From Minisyncoccota bacterium (GTDB lineage: Bacteria > Patescibacteriota > Minisyncoccia > Phycocordibacterales > Phycocordibacteraceae), in the NCBI GenBank assembly GCA_022841985.1, contig JALHQL010000001.1, positions 69,529-126,437 on the forward strand: a DNA stretch of 56,909 bases, given 5' to 3'. Made by a program: the position numbers and the translations under genes. The notes below the pieces were generated by a model. That model worked only from the letters and a program-made list of their open reading frames with translations, was not told where the DNA came from and did no database searches. Position 1 is the stretch's first letter; every line of letters begins with the position of its first letter. Positions 8,785 to 17,785 of the stretch are shown one piece after another.

Positions 8785-8974
8785 GAAAGAAGAATAAGTT
8801 GATATCACCAACTTCGCAAATCTAACCTGCACTCTGGAATATCCCCAGCCATTCCTTGCGTTTTCTACATATTTCTGGCATATTAACGCCACTCGCAGAG
8901 TATTCGAACTTCGCGCTCTAAAAGAGTAAGCAAAGTTTTCAGTTTCAGCGAGATTAACCAGTTTAGATCTACAC

Positions 8975-9334
8975 ATGGACCATCAGCAGTCAGCAGCATC
9001 AGTGCAAAGCAACAAACTTTACGTAGGCGGCATCCCTTATCGCTCGACAGAAGACGATCTCAAGAAAGCCTTTAGCGAGGCCGGAAATGTCGTTTCCGCG
9101 AGCATTATCAGCGACCGTATGACAGGTCGTTCACGAGGCTTTGGCTTCGTCGAAATGGCAACCGAGGCGGAAGCCCAGGCAGCTATCGACCGTTTGGACG
9201 GCAAGGAACTCGACGGGCGTACGCTCTCGGTATCCTTTGCTCGCCCACAAGGTGATCGTCCCCCACGCCGCGAAGGCGGTTTTGGAGGTGGTGATCGCGG
9301 CGGTAATAGCGGCTACGGCCGAGGCGGATACTAA
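8975..9334 (+). CDS. RRM-domain RNA-binding protein, Gly-rich tail
   Basis: A single RNA-recognition motif spans about residues 13-90, with RNP2 as LYVGGI and RNP1 as RGFGFVEM. It is followed by an Arg/Gly-rich tail (GGFGGGDRGG... repeats) like those of cyanobacterial and proteobacterial Rbp proteins and eukaryotic glycine-rich RNA-binding proteins. Such proteins bind single-stranded RNA and are often cold- or stress-linked. It is 119 aa, monocistronic, with a strong terminator. TTAGAT ending 6 nt before the ATG fits a leaderless mRNA. Confidence 0.93.
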   Translation: MDHQQSAASVQSNKLYVGGIPYRSTEDDLKKAFSEAGNVVSASIISDRMTGRSRGFGFVEMATEAEAQAAIDRLDGKELDGRTLSVSFARPQGDRPPRREGGFGGGDRGGNSGYGRGGY

Positions 9335-9351
9335 TCCTTTATCGAATATTT

Positions 9352-9388
9352 AAGAAAGCCCGCCCTCTTTTAGAGGGCGGGCTTTCTT
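9352..9388 (+). terminator. Rho-independent terminator of the RRM gene
   Basis: Perfect 16-bp stem AAGAAAGCCCGCCCTC / GAGGGCGGGCTTTCTT around a TTTTA loop. Confidence 0.92.
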
Positions 9389-9409
9389 TATGTGTGCTAG
9401 CGTTTCCTC

Positions 9410-10333
9410 ATGATTCGCGACGAACAATGGCTTCTTAATGAAAAATATGCCGGAAAGGAAAGCGCTGAATATGAAGCCGATAAAAAGCGGCTCGCCAAAG
9501 GCGAGCCGCTTGGATACGTGATTGGTTGGCAGCCGTTTCTCGGTCTAAAAATCTATCTCGACTCAAAACCTCTCATCCCCCGTCCCGAAACAGAATGGTG
9601 GGTCGAGCAGCTTACAAATGCGATTTCTGGGACTCCGTACCGTGCAACGGTGCAAGCAGAAGAAACATTTTCAGCGACTTTATTTTCTTATAAGCGAAGC
9701 GAATTAGAAAATAAAAAGTACTCTTGTGGTGCAAAAAACGATTCCGTGCCCAGAAATCGCATTTGTGAGTTGCGATTTTTGGATCTCTGTGCCGGTTCCG
9801 GCGCTATCGGCTGCGCAGCGCTCGCAAGGATGCCTGGCGCTCAAGTCTATTTCGGCGAGATCGACCCGGCGCACGAAGCAACCATTCAAAAAAATATACG
9901 TGAAAATAATCTTGATGCTTCTCGCGCCGATATTCGCATCGGTGATTTATTTGAGCCATTTAGCGCAACCAATTTTTCTTGTCCATACTCGAACTTAGAA
10001 AAATGGAAGTACCCTTGTGGTGATATGCAATTCGATATCATCGCAGCGAATCCACCCTACATTCCCATCGACCGCGAACTCCCCGCAAGCGTCGCGGACC
10101 ACGAACCGGCACGTGCGCTCTTTGCCGGAGATGATGGACTCGATGTTATTCGCCGCATTGCGACAGCGCTTCCGAAACATCTAGCCGAAAATGGAGTTGC
10201 ATGGGTCGAATGTGACAGTTCCAAAGTCGAAGAGGCTCAAAAACTGTTTGTGGCGCAAGGTTTCTCGACCGAGATACGCACCGACCAATACGGCAAACCG
10301 CGCATCCTTGTAGTATCATTTTCTCAATGCTAA
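9410..10333 (+). CDS. prmC: Peptide chain release factor N5-glutamine methyltransferase
   Basis: SAM-dependent HemK-family enzyme that methylates the GGQ glutamine of RF1/RF2. The SAM-binding loop is LDLCAGSGAIGCAAL, and the catalytic NPPYIP is at about residue 214 (AANPPYIPIDREL). At 307 aa it is some 25 residues over the usual length. The excess lies in two insertions, after residue ~85 and at ~185-204, which are similar to each other (listed separately). The insertions keep the frame and miss both motifs, so the enzyme is probably active. It overlaps the next gene by 7 bp, indicating co-translation. Confidence 0.92.
   Translation: MIRDEQWLLNEKYAGKESAEYEADKKRLAKGEPLGYVIGWQPFLGLKIYLDSKPLIPRPETEWWVEQLTNAISGTPYRATVQAEETFSATLFSYKRSELENKKYSCGAKNDSVPRNRICELRFLDLCAGSGAIGCAALARMPGAQVYFGEIDPAHEATIQKNIRENNLDASRADIRIGDLFEPFSATNFSCPYSNLEKWKYPCGDMQFDIIAANPPYIPIDRELPASVADHEPARALFAGDDGLDVIRRIATALPKHLAENGVAWVECDSSKVEEAQKLFVAQGFSTEIRTDQYGKPRILVVSFSQC
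9673..9731 (+). repeat. In-frame repeat in prmC, copy 1
   Basis: 59-nt AT-rich segment that shares its ends and several blocks with copy 2: starts AGCG, contains TTTTCTT, CGAA.TTAGAAAA, and ends AAGTAC(T)CTTGTGGTG. Translated similarity: FSATLFSYKRSELENKKYSCG versus FSATNFSCPYSNLEKWKYPCG in fragments. Confidence 0.6.
9962..10022 (+). repeat. In-frame repeat in prmC, copy 2
   Basis: 61-nt segment related to copy 1, located between the SAM-binding region and the NPPY motif. The conserved 3' block AAGTACCCTTGTGGTG differs from copy 1 by one base. Both copies use the same reading frame. Confidence 0.6.
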
Positions 10334-10605
10334 CTCAGTCACTCCCTCACTTTGACCCTTCTATACTTTTCACAAAATTGAACCTTCCTGGAACTTTTTC
10401 CGAGAGTACTCTAGTGATCTTGATTCTGTGCACTATCCTTGCCTTCTGGGCAATGTATACGCTCGTTGCCATCTATCATTGGCTCAAATATTCTCACGCT
10501 TCATGGGTTGCGTTCCCTGCAATATCCGTACATCTTTTCATATCGATCGCGATCATATCCTACGCACTCTACGGCAACATACCATTCCTTATTTCTTATT
10601 TATGA
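10327..10605 (+). CDS. Small two- or three-helix membrane protein, unknown
   Basis: A 92-aa protein with hydrophobic helices at about residues 27-52 and 60-90. Its ATG sits inside the last codons of prmC, and its TGA overlaps the next ATG (ATGA). This tight three-gene chain with a PH-domain membrane protein supports it being real. No family is recognised. Confidence 0.7.
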   Translation: MLTQSLPHFDPSILFTKLNLPGTFSESTLVILILCTILAFWAMYTLVAIYHWLKYSHASWVAFPAISVHLFISIAIISYALYGNIPFLISYL

Positions 10606-11141
10606 AAGAATTTGAACTCGAACCGGGAGAGCATGTCGTAAGAGAAACTCGCAAGCATTGGTTCCTATTTCTGAAAGAACTTCTTCCGTATGCAATCATC
10701 GCAGTACTCCCCTTCGCCATCCCCAATCTTCTTATGCTTGTGCCGACCCTCGGAGGATATGCATCACTTTTTGATTTCAGCACACCGCTCATGCGTCTCT
10801 CGCTCGGCATCTGGCTACTCATCACTTGGACCAGCGCATGGGGAGCTTTCACTCAATACTTCCTCGATATATGGGTGATTACTAATAATCGCCTTGTGGA
10901 TATCGACCAGAAACGATACTTCTCCCGCGAAGTCTCGAGCCTACTTCTTTCACGAGTACAGGACGTGACAATCAACGTCCATGGGGTGATTCCTTCGCTA
11001 CTCGACATCGGAGATATTAATGTCCAGAGCGCAGGTGCCTCCAGTAATGAATTCATCATGAAAGGTATCCCGCACCCTTCTCAGATACGCGATCTAATTC
11101 TCAAATACGCCCCCACCGAGCCAAAAAACCCTGGTATCTGA
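10602..11141 (+). CDS. Bacterial PH-domain (YdbS/YdbT-like) membrane protein
   Basis: A 179-aa protein. Two transmembrane helices lie at about residues 25-50 and 65-90, then a bPH2-type domain starts at WVITNNRLVDIDQKRYFSRE and runs through LLSRVQDVTINVHGVIPSLLDIGDINVQSAG, the characteristic YdbS/YdbT pattern. The ATG overlaps the stop of the upstream gene (ATGA), so it was chosen over the 58-codon longer frame. Function is unknown; YdbT in Bacillus has been linked to resistance to amylocyclicin, which does not define a role here. Confidence 0.85.
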   Translation: MKEFELEPGEHVVRETRKHWFLFLKELLPYAIIAVLPFAIPNLLMLVPTLGGYASLFDFSTPLMRLSLGIWLLITWTSAWGAFTQYFLDIWVITNNRLVDIDQKRYFSREVSSLLLSRVQDVTINVHGVIPSLLDIGDINVQSAGASSNEFIMKGIPHPSQIRDLILKYAPTEPKNPGI

Positions 11142-11154
11142 TACAATCGGACGT

Positions 11155-12423
11155 ATGTCTGAACCTCTTTCAACCGACTCGTATAAAGGCGTTCGTGATT
11201 TCTATCCTGCTGACTGGGCACGGATGGAAGCGATGTTCATGCGTATACGCGAGACACTTAGGTTATCAGGATATGAAGAATATAACGCTTCACCGCTTGA
11301 ACGATCCGAACTCTACGAAGCAAAAACGTCTGAGGAAATTGTTACTGATCAGACCTACACCTTTACTGACCGTGGCGACCGAAGCGTCACGCTGCGGCCC
11401 GAGATGACGCCGACACTCGCACGCATGGTCGCCGGGAAACGTCGCGAACTTGCCTACCCTCTGCGATGGTTCTCTATTGGTAACCGTTTCCGTTACGAAC
11501 GTCCACAGAAAGGTCGACTGCGTGAGTTCTACCAGGCAGACATCGACCTCATCGGACTCCCTGAAGGCGAAGCAGACATTGAAGTCGTACAGCTCGCAGC
11601 GACAATACTCAAATCTTTCGGCGCCGCTGAAACCGATTTCATCATCCGCATGAATTCACGTCCGCTTCTGAACGCCGCTTGCGCAGCAGCGGGACTCAAT
11701 GGCGAAAGCATCCGCCAATATCTACACCTCCTCGATAAGAAATCAAAAATGCCCGCCAAAGACTTCGCCACGGCGTCGGGTACTATCTCAAAAATAGATC
11801 CTCTTTCAATCATCGACGATCCAAGTACCGCGCCGGAGGTCGCAATTGAAAAACAGCGCTTATTCGATCGAATTGCAACATTCGCCGCACGCGATGTGAA
11901 TAATGTGGTCTTCGATTCCAGTATCACTCGTGGTTTTGATTACTACACTGGTATGGTCTTTGAGGTATACGATACGAACCCAGTAAATTCCCGTGCGATT
12001 TTCGGGGGCGGACGCTACGATGGACTCGTCACGCTTTTCGGCGGCGACCCAATACCTGCAGTCGGCTTTGCGCTTGGCGACGTCACACTTTCTGACTTCC
12101 TCGAAACGCATTCGCTTACATCTAAATTAGATACACCTAAACCGCAACTCTACCTTGGCACCCCGCTTCCAAGTGATGTCGAGGCAGCTCAGATGTTCGC
12201 TCATACCCTGCGCGCGCAAAACTGTCGTATCTTCGTCAATCTTACCGAACGTTCGCTCGGTGATCAGATTAAAGATGCGGTAAGGCGTGGCATACCCTAT
12301 TTTGCAGCCTATGGCGCAAATGAAGTTGCTGATCAGATAGTTCGTCTAAAGACTCTTGCGACAGGCGAAGAAACGACCCTCTCTCTGCCTGAAATTCCTG
12401 CACGTCTCAACTCCAGCAACTAA
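11155..12423 (+). CDS. hisS: Histidyl-tRNA synthetase
   Basis: Class II aminoacyl-tRNA synthetase that charges tRNA-His. Visible motifs are TLRPEMTPTLARM, the motif 2 region RYERPQKGRLREFYQADIDLIG, the histidine-binding RGFDYYTGMVFE and GGGRYDGL, and a C-terminal anticodon-binding domain from about residue 330. The length (422 aa) is typical. TACAAT ending 7 nt before the ATG, with no SD, gives it its own leaderless start although it follows the preceding gene by only 13 bp. Confidence 0.97.
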   Translation: MSEPLSTDSYKGVRDFYPADWARMEAMFMRIRETLRLSGYEEYNASPLERSELYEAKTSEEIVTDQTYTFTDRGDRSVTLRPEMTPTLARMVAGKRRELAYPLRWFSIGNRFRYERPQKGRLREFYQADIDLIGLPEGEADIEVVQLAATILKSFGAAETDFIIRMNSRPLLNAACAAAGLNGESIRQYLHLLDKKSKMPAKDFATASGTISKIDPLSIIDDPSTAPEVAIEKQRLFDRIATFAARDVNNVVFDSSITRGFDYYTGMVFEVYDTNPVNSRAIFGGGRYDGLVTLFGGDPIPAVGFALGDVTLSDFLETHSLTSKLDTPKPQLYLGTPLPSDVEAAQMFAHTLRAQNCRIFVNLTERSLGDQIKDAVRRGIPYFAAYGANEVADQIVRLKTLATGEETTLSLPEIPARLNSSN

Positions 12424-12428
12424 CTTAT

Positions 12429-13010
12429 ATGCGTGCTATTACTTTTGATATTGAATCAATCTCCGACTCGATAGTGCGCGGACACATCGATGTGAATGAG
12501 CAGGAGCTCACGGTTGTAGCTATCCACGACTCTGAAACTGGTACCTATTCTGCCTACTTTAAAGAAGAACTCCCGAAGCTCTGGCCAATTCTTGAACGTG
12601 CCGATATGCTCATCGGCTTTAATTCTGATTCGTTTGATATACCACTTCTCAATCGCTACTACCCGGGAGACCTTTCGCACCTGCGATCACTCGATCTACT
12701 CACTGAAGTGCAGAAAGTGCTTGGTCGACGCATTCGGCTTCAAGCGCTCGCCGAGGCAACTCTGAACAGGGGGAAAGCGGGTGACGGACTTAAAGCGGGC
12801 GAGTGGTGGAAAGAGGGGAAAAAAGAAAAAGTTCGCGAATACTGTATCGAAGACGTCCGTCTCACACGAGAGCTCTTCGACTATGCTGTCCTACACGGAG
12901 TGCTCAAATACAAAGACCTGCGCACTATTCGTGATATTAAACTAGACACCTCTCTCTGGACGAAAGAACCGGTCGGAGCACCTGCAATGACTCACGCGCT
13001 GCAGCTATAA
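12429..13010 (+). CDS. RNase H-like DEDD 3'-5' exonuclease-type protein
   Basis: 193 aa with the pattern of RNase_H_2/YprB-type exonuclease domains: FDIES at the N-terminus (Asp8, Glu10), GFNSDSFDIPLLNRY near residue 65-78, and YCIEDVRLTRELFDYA near residue 140-155 carrying the last acidic residue. These supply a full DEDD metal-binding set. It lies 5 bp after hisS and is probably co-transcribed. The substrate is unknown; related domains occur in DNA polymerase B proofreading and in standalone nucleases. Confidence 0.8.
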   Translation: MRAITFDIESISDSIVRGHIDVNEQELTVVAIHDSETGTYSAYFKEELPKLWPILERADMLIGFNSDSFDIPLLNRYYPGDLSHLRSLDLLTEVQKVLGRRIRLQALAEATLNRGKAGDGLKAGEWWKEGKKEKVREYCIEDVRLTRELFDYAVLHGVLKYKDLRTIRDIKLDTSLWTKEPVGAPAMTHALQL

Positions 13011-13016
13011 TATACA

Positions 13017-13045
13017 TTGACATACTCAGGTTTTTAAGATATACT
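13017..13045 (+). promoter_or_regulatory. Consensus-like sigma-70 promoter
   Basis: TTGACA, 17-nt spacer, TATACT. It lies about 75 bp before the ATG of the next gene, giving a leader that contains the hairpin CCCGC-gctgtt-GCGGG and an SD. Confidence 0.9.
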
Positions 13046-13119
13046 AGATTTCGGATGTTCTAGTACCTATCTGACCCGCGCTGTTGCGGGGCTACAACCA
13101 TCTACAGAGAGGAGCCAGT

Positions 13120-13806
13120 ATGATTAATGATCCACTCGACGATCGACCGCTTTCCCAGCGTTTACACCTGATTGAGCGGGAATTGCCTGATAGTCCGACG
13201 CCAGCCAAGTCCTTCTTTCAAGACTGGCCGAATATGCCGGACTCAGACATTGGCACGATGCTGATGTTTGGATCTGTCCTGTGCTTGGCAGTAGGATTCG
13301 CATTGCAATTCATCAAGGGAAACAGGGACATCATTTTGTCTAGAAAATCTTGGGAGATCATTTTTCCGGAAAATTCCTTTCTCTTCGCAGTCATCTACTA
13401 CTTGGGGCTACTGATGACAATACGAGAGACTCAAGTGTTTGGACTGTACGAACACTTTAAGTACTTCGTAGCCATTACAGCTTTTGGACTGATATGTGCA
13501 ATCACACTCGGACTATTCTGTATCCCCTTACTCAAGTTCATTTTCCGCCTATATGACTCGGTCTTGAACTTCAAGGAAGAATTATTGCTGATGCTTGTGC
13601 GTGAATATGGATTCCCACAGAATACTAAAGAATTGGTAAAACTGTTTGGCAAAGTTGCTAAGGAGCACGTACCGCATCTTTATGCGAGTGTGCGAACGCT
13701 TTACAAGTTACTTATCGAAAAACTTGAAGAACTTAGCATTCATTCGTCTGTATGTGCCAAGACAGCAATAAAAAGGGTTGGGGAGCGCTGGATACAAAGA
13801 GGATAA
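13120..13806 (+). CDS. Hypothetical three-helix membrane protein, SD-led
   Basis: 228 aa, no recognised family. Three hydrophobic helices lie at about residues 45-65, 85-103 and 112-140, followed by a charged, probably cytoplasmic C-terminal half. The start is fixed by GAGAGGAG ending 6 nt before the ATG; this frame also opens 12 codons earlier, without an SD. Unlike its neighbours it has a full promoter, a leader of about 70 nt and its own terminator, so it is expressed as a single unit. Confidence 0.85.
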   Translation: MINDPLDDRPLSQRLHLIERELPDSPTPAKSFFQDWPNMPDSDIGTMLMFGSVLCLAVGFALQFIKGNRDIILSRKSWEIIFPENSFLFAVIYYLGLLMTIRETQVFGLYEHFKYFVAITAFGLICAITLGLFCIPLLKFIFRLYDSVLNFKEELLLMLVREYGFPQNTKELVKLFGKVAKEHVPHLYASVRTLYKLLIEKLEELSIHSSVCAKTAIKRVGERWIQRG

Positions 13807-13825
13807 TTGCGCAGGAACTTCCGTG

Positions 13826-13862
13826 GGCGTGGAGTACGAAGTACTCCACGCCTTTTCTTTTT
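13826..13862 (+). terminator. Rho-independent terminator
   Basis: Perfect 12-bp stem GGCGTGGAGTAC / GTACTCCACGCC with a GAA loop and a TTTTCTTTTT tail. Confidence 0.95.
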
Positions 13863-13879
13863 AATGATAGGCTCATGGT

Positions 13880-14557
13880 ATGAAACGTTCCCTCACGATT
13901 CCCTTAGCAATCACTCTCGGCGGCATCATTATAGCCGGAGCAATATATGTTTCAATGCAAAAATCCTTATCAATTAGCAAGGATGCCTCCATACTCGTAC
14001 GACCCGTCTCGATAAACGATCATATTCTCGGGAATCCTGCGGCACCGGTGATGATCATTACGTATACCGACTTTGACTGCACGTTCTGCAAAGATTTCCA
14101 TGACACACTTCTTCACATCATCACGAACGAAGGCGCTGACGGCAACATCGCGTGGGTCTACCGTCAATTCCCCCTGACCGAAATTCATCCGAATGCGCTC
14201 CCGCACGCACGAGCCGCCGAATGTATCGCGCAAGTTGGAGACAATACCGCGTTCTGGAAATTCGTGGACGTTCTCTACAAAAAACAACCCGTTAATCCGC
14301 CACAATATGGGGAGCTCGCCTCCGAGATAGGAATCTCTACCACTGATTTCGCCACCTGCTTCGCTGGCGCAGCAACAACGGTTGATGCCCGCATTACGGA
14401 AGATCGGCAGAATGCGCTTGACATTGATGCTGAGGGAACACCGTATTCACTTATTCTCGTTGCGGGTAAGCCATTTGTGATTATGAATGGCGCGTACCCA
14501 TATGTTGCAGTGAAGCAACTCATTGATGAAGCCCTCCAAGAGGCACAAAAACGTTAG
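13880..14557 (+). CDS. DsbA-like thiol-disulfide oxidoreductase, membrane-anchored
   Basis: 225 aa. An N-terminal signal anchor (residues 5-25) precedes a thioredoxin-fold domain with the active-site motif CTFC at about residues 71-74 and the cis-Pro loop EGTPYSLIL near residue 190. This is the Thioredoxin_4/DsbA type, which acts outside the membrane to form or isomerise disulfides. Several exported proteins in this window are Cys-rich (for example the pilin-peptidase fusion) and could be substrates; that is an inference. Its 3' end overlaps the convergent helicase gene by 4 bp. Confidence 0.9.
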   Translation: MKRSLTIPLAITLGGIIIAGAIYVSMQKSLSISKDASILVRPVSINDHILGNPAAPVMIITYTDFDCTFCKDFHDTLLHIITNEGADGNIAWVYRQFPLTEIHPNALPHARAAECIAQVGDNTAFWKFVDVLYKKQPVNPPQYGELASEIGISTTDFATCFAGAATTVDARITEDRQNALDIDAEGTPYSLILVAGKPFVIMNGAYPYVAVKQLIDEALQEAQKR

Positions 14558-17466
14558 CGAGCGATGAGAAATTCGACGAGATCGCAGTAGTCGCAGGATT
14601 TAGAATCACAAGGAGAAGTAAAGGCAGAACCATCAGCAATAGCTTGAGCTGCTTCAACAAGCTCCTGTTCTAACGCTCTGACTTCAGTATCTGCAATTGT
14701 AAAACGGCGGATGATACACTTCCCTTTCTCATTGGGCTCGACAAAGTGCAGTGCACTATCGTTCATCTTAAAACGTCCGTCCTTGTCGAGAAGAAGTTTA
14801 TAGAACACCAATTGCCGATAGTAGCCGCCATCACTTGATTTCGTAAGACCTTTGATTTCATTCTCGCTCCGAACTTTGCCGGTCTTATAATCGATAACTT
14901 CGACCGTCCCATCTTCTTTCATATCAAGCCGATCGAGTTTTCCTGAAAGAGGCACTTCGCCCACACCAGGAACAATGAGCGGCACGTTTATCGCAAATTC
15001 TGATTCGTGTACACTCTTCATCATCGTTCCTTCTTGTGCGAGATAGGCCCGAAGTGCCGATTCGCCGGTCTTCATAATTTCTTTTCGATCAAGCGGCGAG
15101 AGCGGCAGGCGCGTGAGTTCCGTATAAAACGCTTCCGTCGCATCTTCTATCGAAGCGCCGCCCTTTTTCACTTTATCGGCATAGACTTTTAACCCCGCGT
15201 GTATGGCGGTACCGAAGAGCATCGAAAGAGTCGGCGCATCCGGAAGTCGAAGTAGTGTGCGGAAATAATACTGCCACGGAGAATCGACATAATTATTAAA
15301 ACCTGTCGGCGAGAATCCGCGGTCGAGCAAACGCTCTTTCAGGAAACTGGGGTCCAGTATTGTACGGACTTCGTAGGGAGAAGCATTTATGGGCACCGCC
15401 GGGAAACTTACTGCTGTAAGATGCGAGGAAATATCGGTAAGAAACCGTAAAGGCGTTTGTGCCTGATCCTCTGCAGTTACCCCTGATCGCGTGATCAAGA
15501 CGCCATCTCTCGCCCGCGTGAGAGCGACATAGAGAAGTCGTCGTACATCATGTTCGTCATCTTCTTTTTCAAGTAACAGCGAAAATTCATCTGTCTTCCC
15601 GCGCAGCCATCGCTCATCGGTCGCATGCGCAATGATAACGTATGGGAATTCGAGCCCCTTCGCGCCGTGCACGGTCATGACACGAACACCTGAGTGTTTG
15701 GTACGAGCACGTTTTATCTTCAGTTCATGTTTCTCGATGAGAGCGAGCTGCCGGAGGAGATCGCGAGCGGTTGCTCCGGGGTCCTCACGCGACAGCAGTG
15801 CCGCTTCATCCATAAAGCCTTGATACGCTTCATAAGCATCCTCACTCTCTCCGAGCGTAAGTATCCCGGCCACAAATCCGCTCTCGCTCGCAAGTCGCGT
15901 AAGCCATGAGACCAGAGGTGTTGCGGACATTTCTTCGGAAAGCTTTGTAAGTCGGTGTACCCAGGAACGCATGTCATTTGTTCCCTTTTCTTCAAGGATT
16001 TTTATAATTGGCTTCCCTTCGCGAGGAAGTGCCACAAGACGCATACGTTCCTGAAGCGTGCCGGGTATACCTGGAATAAAGAGCGCCCTTGCGAGGGGAG
16101 CATCCTGATTCAGATCGGCAATAGCATGAATGAGCGCGATAAAAAGTTTTACTGACGGATGAGATAAGGCGCTTATCTCTGCGCTTGCATGATCCTCCGG
16201 GATTCCCGCACTGCGCAATGATTCGGAAAGAGCGAGTACATCCGCATTTTTTTTCGTTAGGATGGCGATATCCTCATAGGGCACGCCTGATGTGTGCAAT
16301 TTTTCGATATAAGCGCGGATAGCTTCATATTCTTCTCTTGGCGTATCACAAACCGCCTCTTCTATCGTTCCACCCTTTCCTCGGATGGCCTCTAGTACCG
16401 GACGGAAAGCAGCATCGGGCGTCGGAGCAGGAGTAATAAGATCATGCGCTGCTTGGAGCACCTTTGAGGTCGAACGATAATTCTCTACAAGCGATATGAC
16501 CTTCGCCTCCGGGTACTTCTCTTTGAAATAAAAAAATGAAGCCAGCGATGCTCCCTGGAAACGATAGATTGCCTGTTTCTCATCGCCCACGATAAACAGG
16601 TTCGGCGAACCGTCAAAGTCCGTCACAAGTTCAAGCAGACGATTCTGTGCCGGATTCGCATCCTGATGTTCATCAGCAAGCACGAATTGCGAACGCTCCC
16701 CAACTTCCGCACGAAAACTTTCATCTGATTCAAGACCGCGTACCGCTTCCCCGATAAGATCTTCGTAGTCATAGAGAGATTCGCGTTCTAACGCTTCTTG
16801 ATACGCACCAAAAAGGTGCGCGACTTCGATATGCTTCTCAAGACGTTCGCGACGGCGAAGAAATTCCCCTTTCTCTTTTCCTTTGTGAGTACCGCTTGCA
16901 TGAATGCGGTCAGAGTCGGCAAGCAAAAGAGCATGCTCTTTCGTAAGTTCGACAAGATACTGTTCTGGAGTATAATGCTCTTGTTTTAATTTGCCTATGA
17001 AATTCAAAAGGATTTTCGCCACACGATGAGGATGTTTTGGATTTCGAATTTTCAAATATGGCCCCTGGTCAAGCAGCTGCTCCATAAGCGCGATGCTGCG
17101 TACCTCTCCAAGCTGTGTACCGAGCGCGATGCGTGGAAAGAGATCTGGACGAAGTTCGAGTATCGACCGTGCGAAGCTGTGAAAAGTGTGTATCCGGACA
17201 CGATATGCCGCACCGCCAATAAAGGAAGCGAGGCGCGTACGGAGCGTCGCTACAGCACTTTCGGTGAAGGTCAATGCGAGTATCTCATCTGGCTTTGCTC
17301 CAGATGCTTTAAGCAGAATAGTGCCGATACGAAGAGCAAGTATCTGAGTCTTTCCAGTACCCGGACCGGCGATGACAATCACCGGTCCGTATAACGTATC
17401 GACGGCCTCTTTCTGTTTCGTATTCAGTTTCTTATATGCCTGTTCAAACGCCTGAGTTGTCACCAT
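14554..17466 (-). CDS. UvrD/Rep-family helicase with C-terminal RecB-type nuclease
   Basis: A 970-aa superfamily 1A helicase. Visible motifs: Walker A GPGTGKTQILALRIG near the N-terminus, motif II ADEHQDANPAQNR, VENYRSTS, and VMTVHGAKGLEFPYV (motif V). The C-terminal PD-(D/E)xK nuclease has GKLDRLDM...VEVIDYKTGKV and YYRQLVFYKLLL. A Cys cluster at the end (CDSKSCDYCDL) resembles the Fe-S/zinc staple of AddB/RecB-like nucleases. It probably handles double-strand-break ends or recombination intermediates, as AddA does, but no AddB is seen. An upstream GTG would add 18 residues; TACACT ending 7 nt before the ATG at 17466 favours this start. Confidence 0.92.
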   Translation of the reverse strand: MVTTQAFEQAYKKLNTKQKEAVDTLYGPVIVIAGPGTGKTQILALRIGTILLKASGAKPDEILALTFTESAVATLRTRLASFIGGAAYRVRIHTFHSFARSILELRPDLFPRIALGTQLGEVRSIALMEQLLDQGPYLKIRNPKHPHRVAKILLNFIGKLKQEHYTPEQYLVELTKEHALLLADSDRIHASGTHKGKEKGEFLRRRERLEKHIEVAHLFGAYQEALERESLYDYEDLIGEAVRGLESDESFRAEVGERSQFVLADEHQDANPAQNRLLELVTDFDGSPNLFIVGDEKQAIYRFQGASLASFFYFKEKYPEAKVISLVENYRSTSKVLQAAHDLITPAPTPDAAFRPVLEAIRGKGGTIEEAVCDTPREEYEAIRAYIEKLHTSGVPYEDIAILTKKNADVLALSESLRSAGIPEDHASAEISALSHPSVKLFIALIHAIADLNQDAPLARALFIPGIPGTLQERMRLVALPREGKPIIKILEEKGTNDMRSWVHRLTKLSEEMSATPLVSWLTRLASESGFVAGILTLGESEDAYEAYQGFMDEAALLSREDPGATARDLLRQLALIEKHELKIKRARTKHSGVRVMTVHGAKGLEFPYVIIAHATDERWLRGKTDEFSLLLEKEDDEHDVRRLLYVALTRARDGVLITRSGVTAEDQAQTPLRFLTDISSHLTAVSFPAVPINASPYEVRTILDPSFLKERLLDRGFSPTGFNNYVDSPWQYYFRTLLRLPDAPTLSMLFGTAIHAGLKVYADKVKKGGASIEDATEAFYTELTRLPLSPLDRKEIMKTGESALRAYLAQEGTMMKSVHESEFAINVPLIVPGVGEVPLSGKLDRLDMKEDGTVEVIDYKTGKVRSENEIKGLTKSSDGGYYRQLVFYKLLLDKDGRFKMNDSALHFVEPNEKGKCIIRRFTIADTEVRALEQELVEAAQAIADGSAFTSPCDSKSCDYCDLVEFLIAR

Positions 17467-17521
17467 ACGGTCAAGTGTACCTTGTGCGAGAACGCTCTGC
17501 ACAGGTGCGCCCGCTGCCACA

Positions 17522-17549
17522 TTGACGTTAAAGAAAATAGTTATATACT
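17522..17549 (+). promoter_or_regulatory. Sigma-70-type promoter for small ORF
   Basis: TTGACG, 16-nt spacer, TATACT. It sits 61 bp before the ATG of the small membrane protein, and is divergent from the helicase gene. Confidence 0.8.
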
Positions 17550-17609
17550 TCAGGTTAGCAGCTCTTTAATACCCTCTAAAAATTGACGTCCTCATGAAAG
17601 GAGGCCTAG

Positions 17610-17720
17610 ATGTTGAAGATAGTGGGATCTTTTTTTTCCCTCATGTTAGTTATCATTGTCGGAGCTTTACTGATCTCCGTAGCTCGCATGTACTCAAAAT
17701 CTCTCCCTTCTCGCCCATAG
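17610..17720 (+). CDS. 36-aa single-helix membrane protein
   Basis: Too short for ordinary ORF calling but well supported: AGGAGG with 7 nt to the ATG, a strong promoter upstream and a terminator downstream. The product begins MLKIVGSFFSLMLVIIVGAL, is one hydrophobic helix of about 22 residues and ends in a short polar tail (YSKSLPSRP). No family is recognised. A second AAAGGAGGCCT copy occurs after the stop (17751-17761) without a following ATG, so the SD region may have been duplicated. Confidence 0.7.
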   Translation: MLKIVGSFFSLMLVIIVGALLISVARMYSKSLPSRP

Positions 17721-17785
17721 CCCTTTTGCATTAATGCAGAAGGTTCCTTAAAGGAGGCCTCTGACAAACAAATTGTCTTTAGAAA

